Positions 58,667-63,118 of a stretch of 63,118 bases of DNA are shown here, one piece after another. Under the pieces are notes generated by a model, which was given only the letters and a program-made list of their open reading frames with translations, did no database searches and was not told the origin of the DNA. The DNA is taken from contig JAAXXR010000001.1 in NCBI GenBank assembly GCA_013334335.1, positions 97,688-160,805 on the forward strand. The letters are read 5' to 3'. The first letter of the stretch is position 1. Each line of letters begins with the position of its first letter. The stretch is from Chlorobiaceae bacterium. Its GTDB lineage: Bacteria > Bacteroidota > Chlorobiia > Chlorobiales > Chlorobiaceae. The translations under genes and the position numbers were made by a program.

Positions 58667-59488
58667 ATGACCATCGAAAGCGCTAACGGCCGGATAGCCC
58701 GGCGACTGACGGGAGTGATGATCCTCCACGGCTTCACGGCGAATCTCGACAGTGTTCGGGCGCTGTTCGGCCCGGTCGGCAGGACCGGCCTGAAGCTGGT
58801 CACGCCCCTGCTTCGGGGACACGGGAAGCAGTCTCCCGAGGAGCTGCGCGGGGTGACCTGGCTGGACTGGCTCGCCGATGCCGAACGCGCCCTGACGAAT
58901 GCCGCCGGCCACGATGGCAAGCTCATCGTGATCGGTCACAGCATGGGGGCCCTCTTGGCGCTTCAGCTCGCCGCCCGTCATCCGGGGATGATCGATTCGA
59001 TCGTGCTCGCCACCCCTGCGGTAAGGATGGTGTCGCTGCTCGCCCCGGGCCGTCCGTTCAATTTTCTTGCACCTCTGCTCAGCATGCTGATACACCGTTG
59101 GGACCTGAAGGCCTGTTTCGCGGAGCCGGAGCACGCCATCATGCCAAAGCAGTATGCATGGGCTCCCACAAGAGCCATATTGTCGATGTTTGACCTGGTG
59201 CGGTCGACACGCGCCATCATGCCCCGGGTCATTGCCCCGGCACTGATCATTCAGGCTCGCAACGAGCGCATCGTGCGCCCTGAGAGCGCCGACATCGTGA
59301 TGCACTCCATTTCGACACCTCCTGATGACAAGCGGGTGGTGTGGCTCGAAAAAACCGACCACCAGATATTCTGTGACTGTGAGCGTGACCTGGCAGTCAG
59401 CACGGTCGCCACATTTATCGCCCAACGCACCGGAGCCTCACCCCCTCGCCATACCAACATAGGTGAACATTTCCGAATTCCCGGATAG
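58667..59488 (+). CDS. Alpha/beta-hydrolase (carboxylesterase / monoacylglycerol lipase-like)
   Basis: An alpha/beta-hydrolase with the nucleophile elbow GHSMG, the oxyanion region LHGFTAN near the start, and a likely Asp/His pair in NERIVRPESAD and KTDHQIFCD. The short-chain esterase Est30 group is the closest by feel. The ATG at 58667 gives 273 aa; a TTG 24 bases upstream is possible. The natural substrate is unknown. A perfect palindrome (AATTCACGTGAATT, 58557-58570) lies about 100 bases upstream. Confidence 0.85.
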   Translation: MTIESANGRIARRLTGVMILHGFTANLDSVRALFGPVGRTGLKLVTPLLRGHGKQSPEELRGVTWLDWLADAERALTNAAGHDGKLIVIGHSMGALLALQLAARHPGMIDSIVLATPAVRMVSLLAPGRPFNFLAPLLSMLIHRWDLKACFAEPEHAIMPKQYAWAPTRAILSMFDLVRSTRAIMPRVIAPALIIQARNERIVRPESADIVMHSISTPPDDKRVVWLEKTDHQIFCDCERDLAVSTVATFIAQRTGASPPRHTNIGEHFRIPG

Positions 59489-59520
59489 TCATTTTTATCA
59501 ACCCCAAGAAAGTCCGCTCC

Positions 59521-60135
59521 ATGAGAAGTAGATCCCTCATCGTTTTCCAGCTCCTTCTTTCAGCTTCGATGCTGTTTCCGGCACGATTGCAGGCAGTGAC
59601 AAAACCCGCCGATACGGCCGAAAGCGACCGGCGAAGTATCCGGCTCGATGAATTCGGCGTCGGTTCCGGTTATGCCTGGGGAGGCATGGTGCGCACCGGC
59701 GAGTCGCTGGAGGTCGTTCCCGCCTATGTGCGCGTCGGCTTCGACATCAATCCCCTGTTCGGCATGCAGGAGAGCGCGTCGACCCTGCAACTGGCCTTTG
59801 AACCGTTCGTCAATACCATCATCGAGCCGGATGAAGGGGTCGAGGCCGGTCTGAACGTCTTCATCCGCTATCTCCATCCGCTGACCTCGTCGGTAAAGCT
59901 CGTCGCCGAGATGGGTAGCGGTCCCGTCTATCTCAGCATCGACACCCGCGAGCAGGGAGATGCCGGTCTCAATTTCCTGAACCAGTTCGGGCTTGGGGCG
60001 CAGGTCGCTCTCGGAGAGAGAAGCGCCCTGACCATGGGATACCGCTTTCGCCACCTTTCCAATGCAAGTATCAGCAGCCCGAACAGGGGGATCAATTCAG
60101 ACGCGATCATGATCAGCTACTCAATACGGTATTGA
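59521..60135 (+). CDS. PagL-like outer-membrane protein (acyloxyacyl hydrolase family)
   Basis: An exported beta-barrel protein of 204 aa with a signal peptide (cleavage near LQA, about residue 25). The C-terminal strand ends in an aromatic residue, ISYSIRY, as outer-membrane proteins do. The motif RHLSNASISSPNRGIN matches the PagL lipid A 3-O-deacylase region with His178 and Ser180. The third catalytic residue, Glu in PagL, appears to be Asn192 here, so activity is uncertain. It lies 32 bases after the hydrolase, and a terminator-like hairpin follows. Confidence 0.72.
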   Translation: MRSRSLIVFQLLLSASMLFPARLQAVTKPADTAESDRRSIRLDEFGVGSGYAWGGMVRTGESLEVVPAYVRVGFDINPLFGMQESASTLQLAFEPFVNTIIEPDEGVEAGLNVFIRYLHPLTSSVKLVAEMGSGPVYLSIDTREQGDAGLNFLNQFGLGAQVALGERSALTMGYRFRHLSNASISSPNRGINSDAIMISYSIRY

Positions 60136-60521
60136 AACCTTTCCCGGGCGGCAGGGAGCTCCGTTCACTGCCGCAAGGCGCATGCCCGGAAATATTCCCG
60201 GCAATACCCGGCACCTGCGGGCAAGGGGTCGCGGATCGCGGGGCTGCGTTATTGCCTCAGGCCTCTCGAACCGCTTGCCTGAGGGTGTTTTTCGCAGGGA
60301 GATGAAATGAGAACTCCTCAGGGAATGGGTGGAATGCCGGAAACAGTGTATTATTGAATAAGCCGTGGCCGATCGTGGTCACGGGCCAACGGATTCCCGG
60401 ACATCTTGCGCAGTAACGGCGTGAAGGACCCGGAGGCGTTCCTGCCGGAGCGCGCGGGATAACGGGAACGCACAGATGCCGGTGATCCGGGTGGCCGATT
60501 GACGAGCTTTCAACATGTTCG
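60136..60521. other. Intergenic region with structured leader ahead of dsbD
   Basis: 386 bases. The first part ends the PagL-like gene with a terminator (60255-60292). Further on a hairpin (CCGTGGCC / GGTCACGG, 60363-60370 and 60377-60384, one G-T pair) sits within the probable dsbD leader. I recognise no known riboswitch and see no gene. Confidence 0.5.
60255..60292 (+). terminator. Terminator after the PagL-like gene
   Basis: An 8-bp stem (CCTCAGGC / GCCTGAGG) with a 14-base loop is followed by GTGTTTTT. It ends 157 bases after the stop codon of the PagL-like gene. Confidence 0.65.
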
Positions 60522-62384
60522 ATGAAAACGATGCGCGCAACTATCCCTTTTCTCAGAGCACTTTTTTCGCAGGTCCTGCTCTTCACGGCATTACTGCTAC
60601 CGGGCAGGGTGCTTCTCGCGGACGGTTTTCTCGATCCGCAGAAGGCGTTCCAGCTCGAGGCGGAACTCGGTGCGGGCCGGCAGGTCGTGCTGCGTTGGGA
60701 GATCGCGAAAGGGTACAAGCTCTACCGGCAATCGGTCAAGGTTACCGCTCCCGGTGCAGCATCGGCCATTGGCACTCCTCTCCTGCCCCAGGGGATCGTG
60801 ACGAACGATCCGGCGAGCGGCGAGGAGCTTGAGATCTACCATGACCGCCTGACCGTTCGCGTACCCCTCGTGGCCGCCGACAAAGCCTTCACCTTGAACG
60901 TGGAGTACCAGGGCTGTTCCGAGGCCGGACTCTGCTACCCGCCGTTTACCCGGCGGTTTCTGGTGGATCCTGCAAAACCCGGCCCGATGGCGGACGACGG
61001 TCCAGCGTCATCCTCGGTTTCTGCCGGACTCTCCACGGCTCCGGCCGGCGGTTCCGCTCCGATGCCGGTGGATGATCGGTCACTGGCGCACTCCACGCTG
61101 CGAGGCGGCAATTTCTGGAAGATCGCCCTGACCTTTCTCGGTTTCGGTCTTCTGCTTTCGCTCACCCCCTGCATTCTGCCTCTGGTGCCAATCCTGTCGT
61201 CGATCATTCTCGGCGACGGGAAGAGCTCCCGTTTTCGCGGCTTCCTCATGGCCCTGGCCTACTGTGCAGGCATGTCGATGGTCTACACGACCCTCGGAGT
61301 CCTGGCCGGTCTCGCTGGTGAGGGACTTGCAGGATTCATGCAGCACCCGGCGATCCTGGTCGCCTTTTCGCTGCTGCTCGTCGCCATGGCCCTGTCGATG
61401 TTCGATCTTTACCAGCTCCAGATGCCGACGGCTCACCAGAACCGGCTCAATCAGATTTCGGGGCATCTCAAGGGGGGCAGTTTCGTCAGGGTGTTCTTCA
61501 TGGGGGCCTTGTCTGCCCTCGTGGTGGGCCCATGTGTGGCCGCTCCCCTCGCCGGCTCACTGGTCTATATCAGCCAGACGAAAGATGTGGTTGTGGGTGG
61601 ACTGGCCCTTTTTTCCATGGCCGTCGGGATGAGCGTGCCGCTGATGATGGTCGGGGTCTCGGCCGGCAGCCTCTTGCCCAGGGCCGGAGTATGGATGGTC
61701 GGCGTCAAGCATCTTTTCGGGGTATTGCTGATCGCCGTTGCCATCTGGATGGTCTCGCCCGTGCTGTCGGAGCGGGCGGCCATGATCGCCTGGGGAGGTC
61801 TCGCGATACTTGGGGCGTTGTTTCATGGCCTCCTTGATCCGATCCCTGAAGGCAAATTGGCGGTAGGTGCCCGTTTCTCGAAGGCGCTGGCGATCTCGCT
61901 CCTGGTGCTCGGGGTGCTTGAATTCGTCGGCGCGGCGACCGGTGGCGGCCGTGTGCTCGAACCCCTTGCGGGACTCCGGGGTTCGCTTGGCATCGCCAAG
62001 GGTGGAGAAGAATCCGGGCGCACCGTGTTTACCCGCATCCGGACCGAGGCCGAGCTTGACGAGGCCCTGACGGGTGCGACAAGACCGGTCATGCTCGATT
62101 TTTATGCGGATTGGTGCGTTTCCTGCAAGGAGATGGAGGCCATCACCTTCACCGATCCGGTCGTCAGGAAGCTACTCGGGGGGGTGTCGATCCTGAGGGT
62201 CGATGTCACGGCGAACAACGATAACGATCGGGCGCTCATGAAGCGTTTTGGCGTGTTCGGGCCGCCGGCGATCATCTTTTTCGATCGCCAAGGGCGTGAG
62301 TTGCCGTCAGCCAGGGTTGACGGGTTCATGAGGCCAGCGGAGTTTTCCGGTCGCCTCCGGCAGGTGGCGCCTGGCGAACCATGA
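60522..62384 (+). CDS. dsbD: Thiol:disulfide interchange protein DsbD
   Basis: DsbD carries electrons from cytoplasmic thioredoxin across the membrane to periplasmic disulfide reductases and cytochrome c maturation. All three parts are present in 620 aa. After a signal peptide comes a periplasmic alpha domain with Cys132 and Cys138 (CSEAGLC). The eight-helix beta domain follows, with Cys in LTPCILPLVP and VVGPCVAAPLAG. Last is a thioredoxin-like gamma domain with CVSC (Cys532, Cys535). It fits the needs of FccA and other cytochromes. The next gene follows after 13 bases. Confidence 0.95.
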   Translation: MKTMRATIPFLRALFSQVLLFTALLLPGRVLLADGFLDPQKAFQLEAELGAGRQVVLRWEIAKGYKLYRQSVKVTAPGAASAIGTPLLPQGIVTNDPASGEELEIYHDRLTVRVPLVAADKAFTLNVEYQGCSEAGLCYPPFTRRFLVDPAKPGPMADDGPASSSVSAGLSTAPAGGSAPMPVDDRSLAHSTLRGGNFWKIALTFLGFGLLLSLTPCILPLVPILSSIILGDGKSSRFRGFLMALAYCAGMSMVYTTLGVLAGLAGEGLAGFMQHPAILVAFSLLLVAMALSMFDLYQLQMPTAHQNRLNQISGHLKGGSFVRVFFMGALSALVVGPCVAAPLAGSLVYISQTKDVVVGGLALFSMAVGMSVPLMMVGVSAGSLLPRAGVWMVGVKHLFGVLLIAVAIWMVSPVLSERAAMIAWGGLAILGALFHGLLDPIPEGKLAVGARFSKALAISLLVLGVLEFVGAATGGGRVLEPLAGLRGSLGIAKGGEESGRTVFTRIRTEAELDEALTGATRPVMLDFYADWCVSCKEMEAITFTDPVVRKLLGGVSILRVDVTANNDNDRALMKRFGVFGPPAIIFFDRQGRELPSARVDGFMRPAEFSGRLRQVAPGEP

Positions 62385-62397
62385 GCGGGGAAGGGCA

Positions 62398-63033
62398 ATG
62401 CCGCTCATCGACCTGAGCCATCCCATAACCACCGGCATGCCGGTGTGGCCTTGCACGCCGGGGCCCGAGATAATTCCTCTCGCCACGATTGCCGATGATG
62501 GTTACGCCGAGCAGTCGATCCGCATGTCGTCGCATACCGGTACCCACCTCGATGCTCCTGCCCACATCGTCGAGGGGGGGGCCACCCTCGACGGTTACCC
62601 GCCGGAGCGGTTCTTCGGCAAGGCGGTAGTTGTCCAGGCACTCGGGCTTCGCGGAGGAGTCATCGGCCTCGGTTTGCTGGAGCAGAACGCACTCCAGATC
62701 GCCTCGGCAGACTTCGTCCTGATCCATACCGGCTGGTCGCATCTCTGGGGGCAGGAGGGCTATGACCGGGACTACCCCGTGTTCGACGCTGACGCGCTCG
62801 GTTGGCTCGAATGCCTGCCGCTCAAGGGTATCGGGCTTGACGCCCCCTCCTTCGACCTGCCCGGATCGCACGAATACCCGATCCACCGCCGGCTGCTCGA
62901 AGCCGGAATCCTGCTTATCGAGAATCTGACGAACCTCAGGCTTCTGCCACCTTCCGGCATGTTCATCTCGGTTTTTCCGCTTGGTGTCGTTGGCGCAGAG
63001 GCGGCTTCCGTGAGGGCGATAGCCTGGGTGTGA
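62398..63033 (+). CDS. Cyclase-family metal-dependent hydrolase (kynurenine formamidase-like)
   Basis: A 211-aa protein of the cyclase family, which includes kynurenine formamidases and other amidohydrolases. The metal-binding motif HTGTHLDAPAH (HxGTHxDAPxH) is intact, and the opening MPLIDLSHPITTGMPVW is typical. Later segments DFVLIHTGWSHLW and GIGLDAPSFD also match. A GGAAGGG site lies before the ATG, so it is probably co-transcribed with dsbD. The substrate is unknown, and no tryptophan catabolism genes are nearby. Confidence 0.88.
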   Translation: MPLIDLSHPITTGMPVWPCTPGPEIIPLATIADDGYAEQSIRMSSHTGTHLDAPAHIVEGGATLDGYPPERFFGKAVVVQALGLRGGVIGLGLLEQNALQIASADFVLIHTGWSHLWGQEGYDRDYPVFDADALGWLECLPLKGIGLDAPSFDLPGSHEYPIHRRLLEAGILLIENLTNLRLLPPSGMFISVFPLGVVGAEAASVRAIAWV

Positions 63034-63118
63034 GCAGCGGTTATTCCCCGGATTCCGTGGTTCCTGACCGCCCGGCCAGGGGCAAATCGCGAGGCGGTGA
63101 CGCGACTGATAATCGCTT

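Overview
This window is an origin-proximal piece of a bacterial chromosome that looks like a green sulfur bacterium (Chlorobiaceae; the Chlorobium/Chlorobaculum group). That assignment is an inference. It rests on a periplasmic flavocytochrome c sulfide dehydrogenase (fccAB), an F-ATPase gene set that stops after atpH with no atpA/G/D/C beside it, a family-B DNA polymerase, a deoxyhypusine-synthase-like gene, and the overall style of the core genes. No mobile element, prophage or CRISPR array is visible; nearly every base belongs to housekeeping genes.

Layout. 1-3.2 kb: the 5' part of secD (minus strand) and the fccAB sulfide-oxidation pair with its terminator. 3.2-9 kb: mnmG, flanked on both sides by perfect 16-bp parS-type palindromes, then a catalytically complete family-B DNA polymerase and a flavodiiron protein. 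9-13.7 kb: the replication block dnaA-dnaN-recF-dciA, read leftward, with DnaA-box clusters on both sides of dnaA (probable oriC). 13.7-19.5 kb: rpmH-rnpA-yidD-yidC, then a PAP2 phosphatase, a ROK sugar kinase and rlmD. 19.7-24.4 kb: a minus-strand group holding a YkvA-like protein, a rhomboid protease, pgk, mltG, a chorismate mutase and a NYN-domain protein. 24.5-42.2 kb: a complete, tightly overlapping division and cell-wall (dcw) cluster from mraZ to ftsZ, preceded by three MraZ operator repeats. 42.3-46.7 kb: a CoA-transferase, a small unknown protein, pgeF, a coiled-coil lipoprotein and galE. 46.7-50.2 kb: the Fo part of ATP synthase plus delta, and a tRNA-Ala(CGC). 50.4-55.4 kb: bamD, nadD and the trpS-HAD-argS operon. 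55.5-63.1 kb: the SRP RNA, a deoxyhypusine-synthase-like gene, transaldolase, a frameshifted four-helix-bundle gene, rlpA, an esterase-like protein, a PagL-like outer-membrane protein, dsbD and a cyclase-family protein.

How the genes work together. DnaA, the clamp, RecF and DciA cover initiation and helicase loading, and the parS sites mark the origin region for ParABS segregation (parA and parB are not in the window). RpmH, RnpA, YidD, YidC, SecD and the SRP RNA serve translation and membrane-protein biogenesis. The dcw cluster makes peptidoglycan precursors and the divisome; MltG, RlpA, PgeF and BamD act on the same envelope. FccAB feeds electrons from sulfide into the photosynthetic chain, and the flavodiiron protein probably removes oxygen.

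Most interesting points: the paired parS sites around mnmG; a MurB-like protein in the dcw cluster that has lost the catalytic serine and several other signature residues; an ArgS whose HIGH signature has lost both histidines; a deoxyhypusine-synthase homologue with an intact catalytic lysine; a one-base frameshift in a G7 tract; and a strong hairpin between atpE and atpF. I found no convincing wholly new multi-gene system.
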